Assembly (NCBI RefSeq): GCF_020497125.1
Contig: NC_059075.1
Span: 104,137,222-104,201,221, forward strand
Direction of reading: 5' to 3'
Length of the DNA: 64,000 bases
Source of the DNA: Mauremys mutica
Taxonomy: Eukaryota; Chordata; Testudines; Geoemydidae
Shown here: positions 51,945 through 62,051 of the stretch, piece by piece
How the letters are laid out: each line of letters begins with the position of its first letter
How positions within the stretch are numbered: the first letter of the stretch is position 1
Notes under the pieces: generated by a model
Seen by the model: only the letters and a program-made list of their open reading frames with translations
Told to the model about the DNA's origin: nothing
Database searches by the model: none
Translations under genes and position numbers: made by a program

Positions 51945-52133
51945 CTGCGGACGGATGGTGGTGTTTCCTTTTCCAACATGGTGAACAATCCCAGAGATAC
52001 AGAGCGGACCAGCAAACCCAAGCAAGTCAGCCAAAATACGGAAAGTGCTGCTGAGAACTAGTGGTCTCCCAAATGCCCAGCAGAGAGCGCACCAAATTGA
52101 TTTGGATCCTTGTGGATATGGAGACCTTTTGTT
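51945..52133 (-). CDS. ABCC8: ABCC8 exon 6: first TMD1 helix
   Basis: The acceptor is GGGCAG and the donor CAG|GTACTA. The length is 189 nt, as in human. It contains [20 protein letters not shown] and then [19 protein letters not shown]. The arginine of STFRILAD corresponds to the drug-contacting Arg306 of human SUR1 (from memory). The start and end of the exon are diverged, but the central helix is nearly identical. It has no ATG-initiated frame of its own. Confidence 0.95.
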
Positions 52134-53703
52134 CTGCCCATAATAAAAAAAGAAAAAAAAAGGGAGGGGTATATAAACATTGCAACATATAAATACAATT
52201 GATATTTTAAATTTTAAAAATGAGCCTCAGAGTAGATAATTCATAATATTGATTTGGTAAGCAGTAACCTCTGGGCTAGAGCTGTGCAGGAACTAGAATT
52301 CTGTTTCATGGGAAAATCCACAAATTTAAAATTTTATTTTTGCTCTGAATCAGAATGAAGTATAACATTAAAAAATTTCCCATCAAATGAAGTTTGACCA
52401 CAAATGATTTTTTAAATCAAATCATTTCATTTCAATTTAGACTTAAATATATAGTATAGATTGCTAAACAAACAATAAAATTGGAACATTCCATTTTGAA
52501 AAAAAGTTTGTTTTGGGGAAAAAATAATAATGAAGCCTTCTGAGAAGGTTGAAATGGAAGGCTTCATTATTTTTTTTTCCACAAAACAAAATTTTGTTGA
52601 AGGCGATATGTTTTTGTGCAAAGTTTCAATTTTGTCAGAACAAAATTATTTGATGGCAAAACATTTCACTGGAAATTTTTCAAGCAGCTGTACTCTTGGC
52701 CTTGTGCCAAAAAGGAGGGGACCTTTTTTTCTGATTAAACAGGAAGACTAAGAATGGGTAGCCACAAGACCCACTTATGCTGATTTGGCTTATGAGTTGA
52801 ACAGTAACACAATGGTTCTGCAATGTAGTGTTACATTAAAAGCCATTTTGTGCTAAAAATACAGGGGGAATTTGTGCAAATTTTACATAGTCTATAGTGA
52901 GACTGGCACAAGTTGCATTGCTCTATAGGGAGCAATGAGAGGTGTTGTGTCTTAGAGTTATAATTCATCTCAGTTTGCCCACTGCTACATGGTGTGAATT
53001 AGCTTGATAGTGGCAGAGCTGGCCTATTCCTCCTCTCTGCTCCTTACTGGACGCCAAAGGAGTAGGGAGGAAGCAGTTCCTGTTCTCCATTGAGTTCAAG
53101 CCTGGAATGCTGCTTTGTCCTTAAACAGGCCGCACACGACTGGGGAGGGAGTCTCCTTACTACCTCTTATACCACTGCACACATACATATAAGGGGCAGG
53201 TAGTGGTCTTAAGTGAAGGCCACCAAGCTAGTTCATTTCAGGCTCAATCCTGAATTCTCTCTCAGGAAAACTCCCACTGATCTCAATAAAAATTAGTCCT
53301 ATAAAGTCCCTGTAAGATTAGTCAAACTTATTTTAGGTTCTTATTAAGAGGAAAATTAATCATCCTCACAAAAGTATAATCCACAGTTGTGCAAACAATT
53401 ACATTTCCATAATTGTACCTGCAAACCAAACATTTGCACATACAAATAGCCATTTACATGCACATCTGGTCATAATCATGCACAACCACCACTGTAAATG
53501 CAAAAAGTGCACATACAAATTAGGCACTCAGCTGCATGCTTGATTTAATGCAAACCAGGCTCTTAATACCTAGCATGTTTCCACTTTATATTTTTATATG
53601 AATGTATACTGTTACTATCAAAAAAGTAATGAGGAATTTTAAGCAATGTGTAAACACCACAAAATGTGTAGATAATCCCAGTTGTCTTTTTCCCCCCTCA
53701 TAC
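52134..53703 (-). other. ABCC8 intron 5
   Basis: This intron is 1570 bp. A palindromic AT-rich element occupies 52278-52696. The rest is unassigned. Confidence 0.85.
52278..52696. repeat. AT-rich palindromic element
   Basis: The left edge AGAGCTGTGCAGGAA and the right edge TTTTTCAAGCAGCTGTACTC are weakly inverted. At its centre, GAAAAAATAATAATGAAGCC...TTC and GAAGGCTTCATTATTTTTTT form a stem of about 30 bp around a 16-nt loop. A fragment of the same kind is near 32765-32810. Confidence 0.55.
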
Positions 53704-53946
53704 CTTTTGTGCTTCAAAAGCCTCATTAAGGCGAATGTAATTTGTCAGAGCTCTCATGGCGATAGGCAGCTTGCCTATGGCTTTCAAGTCTATTGGCTTT
53801 TTATGGGCGGTCTTGATGAATGTATTCATCCACCAGTATGTTCCTTTGGACAGCAGATTCACAAAGGGCTGTAGGAACCGAACTCCAAGATCCTGAAGAT
53901 CCTCGGGTGGCTTAACCTCTTTGGGGGTTTTGAAGAAAACATATCT
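53704..53946 (-). CDS. ABCC8: ABCC8 exon 5: L0 linker
   Basis: The acceptor is TTTCAG and the donor AAG|GTATGA. The length is 243 nt (81 codons), as in human. It reads [20 protein letters not shown], then [20 protein letters not shown], then [20 protein letters not shown]. This is the cytosolic L0 (lasso) linker between TMD0 and TMD1, which helps transmit nucleotide and drug effects to the Kir6 pore. GTYWWMN keeps residues lining the sulfonylurea pocket in human SUR1. Confidence 0.98.
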
Positions 53947-56495
53947 CTGAAATCCAAAAATCCCACCAAGAATCACATCAAGTGCATGGAAAAGAAAGAG
54001 ACAAATCTGTGTGGAAGGGGATACTGAGATAACAGAAATGCCTATCATTGTTTAGGAGGAGTGTATGGCTGAGATTTGCAAATAGACTAATGAAATTAGG
54101 CTCCCAACTCCTATTGAATTTCAGTCAAATTTGGGCACTTAATTTCCTTAACTTACTTTGAAAATTCCAGCCTAAAAAGGAGAAAGGATTCAAGCCCTGA
54201 AGGAAGCCCACACAAAGATCATATTTTGTCTGTGAATTTAATCCTGCACTGGGGAAATATATTAAAGCTCAGTGAATATTTACAATATTTTATGTTAAAA
54301 TCTACATTGAAGATTATTCTGTCCAGTGCTGCAAACTGCACAGTACAACACCCCCCCATCTCCTGCAAACTTTCATAGAGAACCATTAAAATTAGACTGC
54401 ACATGACACTAGCAAATATTTCCATTGACTTAAATGGAAGAAAGATCAAGCCCCTAGACTACGATTTTTCATGCTGCAAGGATCAAAGTTCTTGTACAAT
54501 ATACCATATTTAAGAGTATCTTGTAGTACTATCACTAGGGAGTTCTGCTCAGACAAAGATGACATGACATGGCCCATCATTTGCTCCTACAATATTTATT
54601 AACATGGAATTTAATATACTGTAGTGTTGTAGTTAATTATGTAAAGCCATATTGATTAAAATTCTATTTTTAATTAAATCCCATGCAACCCCAGCAAAAT
54701 CAACAAGGTTGAATGGGTATAAGTGAGAAGAGAATTTAGTCCATGTATTTCAGGTTTTTCCCTTCTATCTAACAACATAGATATATGCAGATGGGTAAAT
54801 CTATTAAGCAGATCCATTCAGGGCTTGAAATGACAGAGTTGGTGGCCTGAAGCCCTGCTTCCTTCCATCATATTCAGCAACAATAATTCTGTGTTTATAA
54901 ATAAGCCTTATTTAACCTGATTTCAGTTTGTTGCTGCAATTTATTTTCTTTCCAGAAAATAGCCATGTCTGGGAAAAAGGGAAAATGACCTTTCACTACT
55001 TGCTTTCTACTTCCATTTCTAATAAGGATTTTACTGGCGATTCTGTCCAGTGATCATTTAATATAACTTTCACTCCTGACTGCTGTGGAGAGATTTTTTT
55101 TTCCAACAAAGGAATAAGAGTGACAAACTGAACATTCTATGCAATTCTTGATTAAAAACTACAATCTCTTGTGTACAATCTCTGCTTCTGAACTGTTTGC
55201 CTTCAATCATTCATATTCTTAGGCCTGGTCTACACTGGGGGTGGGGGTTCCATCTAAGGTATGCAACTTCAGCTACGCGAATAGCGTAGCTGAAGTGGAA
55301 GTACCTTAGTTCGAATTACTTACCCATCCTCACGGCGCGGGATCGGCGTCCGCGGCTCCCCCGTCGACTCCGCCACCGCCGTTCGCGGTGGTGGAGTTCC
55401 GGAGTCGACGGGAGCGCGTTCAGAGTTCGATATATCGCGTCTAGATGAGACGCGATATATTGAACTCCGAGAAATCGATTGCTACCCGCCGATATGGCAG
55501 GTAGTGAAGACGTACCCTTAGTTGCCAGAAGAGAGGCACTTCGTGCCTCAAAGCTTGGAATATGCTATATTATTGGTTAGTTCAAGTCACATGTAAAAGG
55601 TAACATCTTAATTATTTACTCTAAAGAAATATGAAACTGAAAAAAACAACACTAAGCAATGGTTGATCATTTCAGTGGCTCATTTTGGAGTCTCCCTTGT
55701 AGCCCCAACATTTCCTAGCTAATTAAATCTCATTAGATTACAAAATTATATTAAAAGAACCATATTTAAAAGCAAGGTCCTATTGGTATCACAGCTGAGT
55801 CTCATTATTCCATGAGCTGACAGTTGTCAATTGTGAGATTAATATTTAACTTCCCATAGTCTGATCTACACTGTATGTTCTCTTGAATGTCTATGAGCAG
55901 GCAACTTTTCCCTAATGCCTAGTTTAATTCAGTGCTGTGTGCATTGGGTGAGAGAAGTGATAAGGCATTTTGGATTGTATTTCATGTAGCAATCTCCAAA
56001 GCCATCTATTAATAGGGATTCTGATTGTGGCCATAGCAAAGAGGAAATAATCAGAGAGGACTAAAGTTGCTCTAGCACCATGATAATAAAATAATAAATA
56101 ATAATAATAAAAATCACATTGTGTGTGCTCTTAGAGACTGGAAAACAACAGATACTCTGTGTGGGTGTCACTGACTATGTTTTCAGATAGAACGGACTAT
56201 CCATTTCACTGTATCTTTGCCTTTATGAAGATTAATGATTTCTGAAGACTGAAGTTGTCAGTCATATAAAAAACATCCTTTTAAAACAAAATGGATGAAA
56301 TTCATTCTGAATTGCCAATACAGTAGAGTCAAAGGAGTTTGCAATAAAGATGAATTTGGCTTAATTACATTACTCAGGTGCTTGGTTTTCAAATAGGTCT
56401 CTATTTCAGCCTGATTTTTTTTTTTTTTACATTACGCAGCCAGATAAAAGAAAAGGAAGAAACAGAAATTAGAATTACCTGGAAATTTAACTTAC
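53947..56495 (-). other. ABCC8 intron 4
   Basis: This intron is 2549 bp. The only recognised element is the Harbinger-type MITE at 55222-55517; the remainder is AT-rich and unassigned. Confidence 0.85.
55222..55517. mobile_element. PIF/Harbinger MITE with three hairpins
   Basis: The ends GGCCTGGTCTACACT and AGTGAAGACGTACCC are imperfect inverts, and the 3-bp duplication TTA (55219-55221, 55518-55520) is the Harbinger signature. Three separate hairpins follow each other: 55266-55296 (13-bp perfect stem), about 55361-55410 (GC-rich, with GTCGACTCC/GGAGTCGAC) and 55423-55467 (20-bp stem, one mismatch). The CpG content is far above its surroundings. Confidence 0.88.
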
Positions 56496-56662
56496 CCTCA
56501 CCCTGATGACATTAATTTCTACAGCTAGTAGCATTCCATACAGAATAACCAGAAGTCCCGTGAGGCAAAATCGAAGCTGAGAAAATCCAACCCCATTATC
56601 ACAGAACTTTACAAATTTGATAGTTTTGGTTATAAAAGCTAAGGTCCAGTAGAACAGCAAGG
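56496..56662 (-). CDS. ABCC8: ABCC8 exon 4: end of TMD0
   Basis: The donor is AGG|GTAAGT; the acceptor is ATTGGCAG, directly behind a TTTA repeat. The length is 167 nt, as in human. It reads [20 protein letters not shown], then [20 protein letters not shown], ending INVIRVR. It encodes the last helices of TMD0, the domain that binds Kir6.2. [23 protein letters not shown] are SUR1 forms. Confidence 0.98.
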
Positions 56663-56667
56663 CTGCC

Positions 56668-56686
56668 AATAAATAAATAAATAAAT
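56668..56686. repeat. (AAAT)n tetranucleotide at the exon 4 acceptor
   Basis: Nearly five AAAT units end six bases before exon 4. On the transcribed strand they are TTTA repeats and serve as the polypyrimidine-like tract. Confidence 0.95.
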
Positions 56687-58224
56687 ACAACAAACATTAG
56701 TCAACATTGATTGTGGAAAACTTATTTTAGACAAAACTAGAAGACTGTGTTAAATGGTTACGCAGAAGGGAAATGACAAGCATGCATGAAACTAGGCAGC
56801 GCTCTTTCTCCTGTCAAAATAGCAATACAACCAATTCAGTTTCCAAGAATGTGAATAATAGGATGAAGTTTGGGTCTGATCCTGCTCCCATTACATTCAG
56901 TGAGACCATGGAAAGTCTTGCAGAAGGATCTTCTTGTGGAAATTTCCACCTGCTTGAAACCTATGCCCACATTAGTCCCTCCAAGGGAGTGGTGCTGTTT
57001 CTGTGGGGGAGGCCAAGGGGCTCAACTCCAAAGCTTTTGGATTCTGGGGAATCCACACAGTTTGGTCTGGATGTTGACCTAGATATTCTGCTTTCCTTAC
57101 CTGTGCAGAACTCTACTTGATGTTAAAGATAAAAGCCACCAAAGAAACCTGAGAGCAAAATTTCCCCCTAAAATTGCTGCTTTCCTCAGTGAGTATGTAC
57201 TATACAAATTTCACACAACACAGAATACACAAGCAAATAAAAGAAGGAGAATGGCGCTTAATTAGGAAATCACAACTTTTGTAGAGTATTGATTTTCACA
57301 GAGCATTTTCTATTCAAGTGTACTCAGACGGCAGCCATCTATAGACAAATCATTCCACCAAGGGGCTCTGGTGACATTGAAACCCCAATCTGGAGTTTAT
57401 TTCATGTCATTCACCATATCATGAGACAGCTCCTCTGGGAGTAGTCTTACTAGTGTCAATTATCTAATCATTAACTGAGTAGGATGAGCCGGGAGTTGAC
57501 CCCACATTTGGTTTTATATATTTAATAATATCAGATTGGATTGTTCACTCTGACAGTAGAACAGTATGGGGAGGGAAATGTTGAGAGTATCTGTTTGCAG
57601 CATTTTCTCCAATTCTCCTCTTGCAAGGCTGGTTTGTCACCACCCCAGGCAGAATCAACTGTGAGGCTTACTCAAAGCTGAATGGTCCCAAGGGGATCCA
57701 TGTAAATCTCAAGCAATCCACAGGAGGACAAGGCACTCTGAGATAACACAGAAATGGAAGAGGGATGGAGACTCAGGTCCATCTGATCACATTTTCTGTG
57801 GAGGAGTGAGATCCATGTGTGGAGAGTCCTCTGCATTAACACAACCTGGTGGTGAGATCTGGCCCATGGTCTGCAATCCCACTTTCACTGAAGTAAATGA
57901 CAAAACACCCATATATTTCAATGGGAGTGGCTGTAACACTATAGGAGTCCCCATTGTGGCACCTTTAGTGTTTATATTAATGCTACAAGACAATGGAAGC
58001 ACGGCATTTCATCAAGACAGAACTTCCATGGGCTACAATTACTTATCAAAGATTAATGAATAGCTGTTACAAGCGAATGACTGCTGTCAGGGAAACCTGG
58101 TCTTCCTGTAGTAGGAACAGGCCAGATTGTAAGAAAAAAGCCCATAGATGGTCAGATCTTCAGGACTAGCCTTTGGTGGCTAGTGAAACTCAGGGCAGAA
58201 TGGGGTGGGAGGGCCTTGTGTTTC

Positions 58225-58680
58225 TCTCTTGTTTATAGGATCAGATCACCCTTTCCTTGAAGCCCCACACTGGCTTCCCAACTCTTACTGAATCAAGTTC
58301 AGTCTCTTGCTCAACTTCAGGGCTCTGCATATAATCTCACCCTTGCCTACATCTCTGCTGCTATTTCTGGCTACTCTTCCTCTTGGTTCAATTCTCTCTC
58401 TTTAATGATCCCTCCACTCACTCCCATCTGCTTATCTCTTTCAAGTTGACCCCTACACTTGGAAAATCTCCTACTCCTTGTCTGCCATGTGTCCCTGTCT
58501 TTCCTCTTTCAAATCCACTTCTTTTTGCAATACTTTCTACCTTGTTCTACTCTTCACTTCTTTGCTTCATCTGCACCCTCTTTTTTTGTCTAATTTATCT
58601 CACATTGTAATCCCTTTGGGGCTGAGAATGTATCTTACTCAATATTTTAAAGGCATTATATAACTGTAGGGTGCTATGTA
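58225..58680 (+). repeat. L2-like LINE 3' remnant
   Basis: The text CACACTGGCTTCCCA, CTCTGCATATAATCTCACCC, TTCTACTCTTCAC and the terminal TTGTAATCCCTTTGGGGCTG resembles the 3' end of L2/L3-type LINEs. It is old, and the assignment is from memory. Confidence 0.4.
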
Positions 58681-58899
58681 AATCATCAACTGTGGGTACC
58701 CCTTTTAAAAAAAATATAGAAATATTAATTTAAAGTATCTGGTATTAGCAAACAAGGCCATTCTTCTTTTGGGAATTAAGGTACAAGTCTATCTGACCAA
58801 TTTTCCTAATTACAGGATTCATTTTACAAAGCTGTTCTTGCCAAGTAAAAAGCTTGAATTTTACCTGAGTAGGTCAGCTGTATAGTCTTAGAAGGTTCT

Positions 58900-59435
58900 A
58901 ACCCTAACATCCTGAGATAATAGGTTGTACAAACACATGGTAAGAAACAGTCGCTGCCACTAAGAACTTGCAATCTAAATAGACAAGACCCAGAGAGTGG
59001 GGTAATGATCCCCATTTTATATGTGGGGAAATAAGGCAGATGGTATGTCTACACTGCAATTAGACACCTGTGGCTGGCCTATGCCAGCTGACTCGGACTC
59101 ATGGGGCTCAGGCTCAAGGGCTATTTCACTGCAAGGTAGACATTCGGGCTTAGTCTGCAGCCTGAGCTCTGGAACCCCCTGCCCCCTCACAGGGTCCCAC
59201 AGCCTGGGCTCCAGCATGAGCCTGAATATCTACACTGCAGTTAAACAGCCCCCGAGCCCAAGCCTTGTGAGCCTGAATCATCTGGCACGGGCCAGCAGTG
59301 GGTTTTTAATTGCAGTGTAGACATACCCAGAGAGATGAAATTACTTGCTTAAGATCACACAGGAAATCTGTAGCAGAGCTGGGAACTGAACCCAGTCCAG
59401 CGCCTTAACCACAAGACCATCTTTCCTCTCTAGTC
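58900..59435 (-). repeat. MIR-type SINE split by a MITE
   Basis: Parts at about 58900-59041 (ACTTGCAATCTAAATAGACA, CCCCATTTTATATGTGGGG) and 59328-59435 (AGAGAGATGAAATTACTTGC, AGCAGAGCTGGGAACTGAAC) make one reverse-oriented MIR interrupted by the 286-bp MITE. Confidence 0.65.
59042..59327. mobile_element. MITE with perfect 21-bp terminal inverted repeats
   Basis: GGTATGTCTACACTGCAATT A at 59042-59062 is the exact inverse of 59307-59327. The interior is also partly palindromic (GAGCCTGAATATCTACACTG against GGTAGACATTCGGGCTTAG). The duplication is unclear (CAGA at both edges), so the superfamily is left open. Confidence 0.85.
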
Positions 59436-62051
59436 TTCCTCTTTCTAAACTCATTTCTTCTTTGTTCACATTTTCTCACATCTTTGTCTATTGGTTCATC
59501 CATTTGCTGAATGCCCAAAATTCCTGCTGCTGAGTTACAGGGAGTTGCGTGAGAGTAACATGCCTGATTTTGCAGACCTCGTGGGCATTTAAGTAAGCAG
59601 CGATTAATGAAATGCACAGTGTCTGTTTAGAGAGAAGTCCTGTGCATTGTTTAAGGGAAATAGGAAGGATGTTCCATTTTACAAGACAATAATCTAATTC
59701 TGAGGGAATAAATTATAAGTAACAGCCAAGTAGTGAAAGTAATTAGTGAACCATATTACAGTCAGGGACAGTGAATCAGCCCTTCTATGAATACAAGTGA
59801 ACTAGTACTCTATTAATAAAATACTTTCCCCCATGCCTTCCCAACTTAATGTTCCCTACTTGGAAAACTCCAAATGCCATCCAAATCTTATCCCTATCTT
59901 TAAGCCCTATAAAGACAAATATGTGTTTTTGTAGCTGTTAAACATAATGATCAGATACTACAATTCTGTTATGTATTCTGTAATATTGAGAAAAGAAAGA
60001 AGGGGTTTTCAATTTACATATAACATACCTAATATTTTTCAAAACAAGACAGAATACATTTATGAATGTGGCACTCCAATTTGTGCTATTAAAGCTGTAT
60101 CCCTATTGTGTTCCCACTCTGCAACACAATTTAGACAGCAACCAAATTTGGCCTGATTAGTTTCCTATGGACCTTATAGTCCTACTGGCATCATCAGTTT
60201 TTCTATGGATTTCAGTAGACTTTGGATCAAGCCCTATAAAGCCCAGTTCCTCTAGGAACTATTTGCAAATTTAGGGCCTGACCCTATAATCTAATCTGTG
60301 TAGATGGCACCCTGAACCTGGGTGGAGCTCCACTGGGACTCTGCATGGGCATAAAGGTCCATTCATGGGGATCCTAATGCAGAACTGGGGCTTTATTTAT
60401 TTCACGAGGGATTAAATTAGATTGGTTTGGTAAATTTATCAGTGAAAGATACTTCTTTCAGTTACTTTTCTGGTACACCCATTCTAAAACTTATCATAAG
60501 CTTAAAATTTTTTACATGGTTCCCAAATAATTTGTTCACACTAAGGACTGTAAAGATATATTACTTCATATCCATGTTGCAATGTAGGGGTTTGATTCTT
60601 AAGTAAATGAATAATTTCAAACATCTCCTCTTTATGTGCTCATCTGCATAAAATCATCATCATTATCTAGCCTCACTCTGTCAACCTATGCTGTCACAAT
60701 TAAAATTGAAAGTAGGACAACAGTCTAAGATCTACCAATGATAAATTTTTAAAGATCTCCTCTCTGTATACTCATCTGCACAAATTCTTTTCTTCAGCTA
60801 TCTCAATAGAATGCAGTAGTGATAGCAAAACAAAACCAACCCCTCCCACCCCCGCTCCCATCACTGACAGGAAAGTGATCTAGCAATTTGATTATCTTTT
60901 GGTCTATTAACTGTTTAGAATCCAATTTTCAAAAAAGTCTCTTGACTATCAATGATAATTGGGTACCTAACTCCCTTAGGCTCCTTTGAAATCCAAAGCC
61001 TCAATGCTTTATTAATTATGATGATTATTACTACTAGTCAAGTATTTCCAGATGCCTCCCATGGGATCTGTGTGCTAGGTACTGCACAAAAACATAATGT
61101 AAGATCCCTTTGGGGATGGGATTATGTATAAAATGGCTAACTAGCTGCACTACATTCTCAGTGATTTAACAGAGGGAATGTGGAAACAGTGTTGCATTAT
61201 TAAACACTGCATTATACAATATGAAAAAAAAATCACTGTGACTGAATTTCTTCTATCACTGTAACCAGCTGGCAGTGTTTGTGTGAAACAACCCATCTTG
61301 CTAACAGATGTCTAGCCTGTCAGGAAAAAGGGATCTGCTGACTCACCAAAGCAGGTGGCTCATTACCTGAGATGGGTCTAAGGGATGTAGAAAGGTTATC
61401 TAGAGTGTGGGCACAGCAGTCCTGGGAGAGTAAACCTAGGGGCAGCCAGCCTCGGGAGAACATTTGAACTCATTTTTATATTATTATCTCTGTTGTTTGT
61501 TTTACCAATTAATCCAACCTCAGGAAGAGAGAGGAGTTTGTGCTTTACATACTGTGTGGACTACATTTGTAGGGCAGGTAAGCAATAGTGCCTGATTCTA
61601 ATTACATACATTTTAATATGATTATCAGTGAAATAAAGGCTCTGGACCAAATCCTGCCTTTGGGCTTGGCTACACTTACAAGTTGCAGCACTGGTGGAGG
61701 CTTTCCAGCGCTGCAATTACACCCCGTCCACACTTGCAGGGCACAACCAGCGCTGCAACTCCCTGGTTGCAGCGCTGGCTGAAAACCCATCCCGGCAGGG
61801 GTATAAGGAGTGCAGCGCTGGTGATCCAGCGCTGCTCAGCAGGTGTGGACACTCACCAGCGCTTTAATTGTCCTCCAGGGAATAAGGAGGTATCCCAGAA
61901 TTCCTGTTCAGCCACTCTGCTCATCAGTTTGCACTCTACTGCTCTTGCCTCAGGTGACCCGCCCTTTAAATGCCCCGGGAATTTTAAAAATCTCCTTCCT
62001 GTTTGCTGCAGCCAGGTGTGGAGTGCAATCAGTTAATCTTTCCAGGTGACC

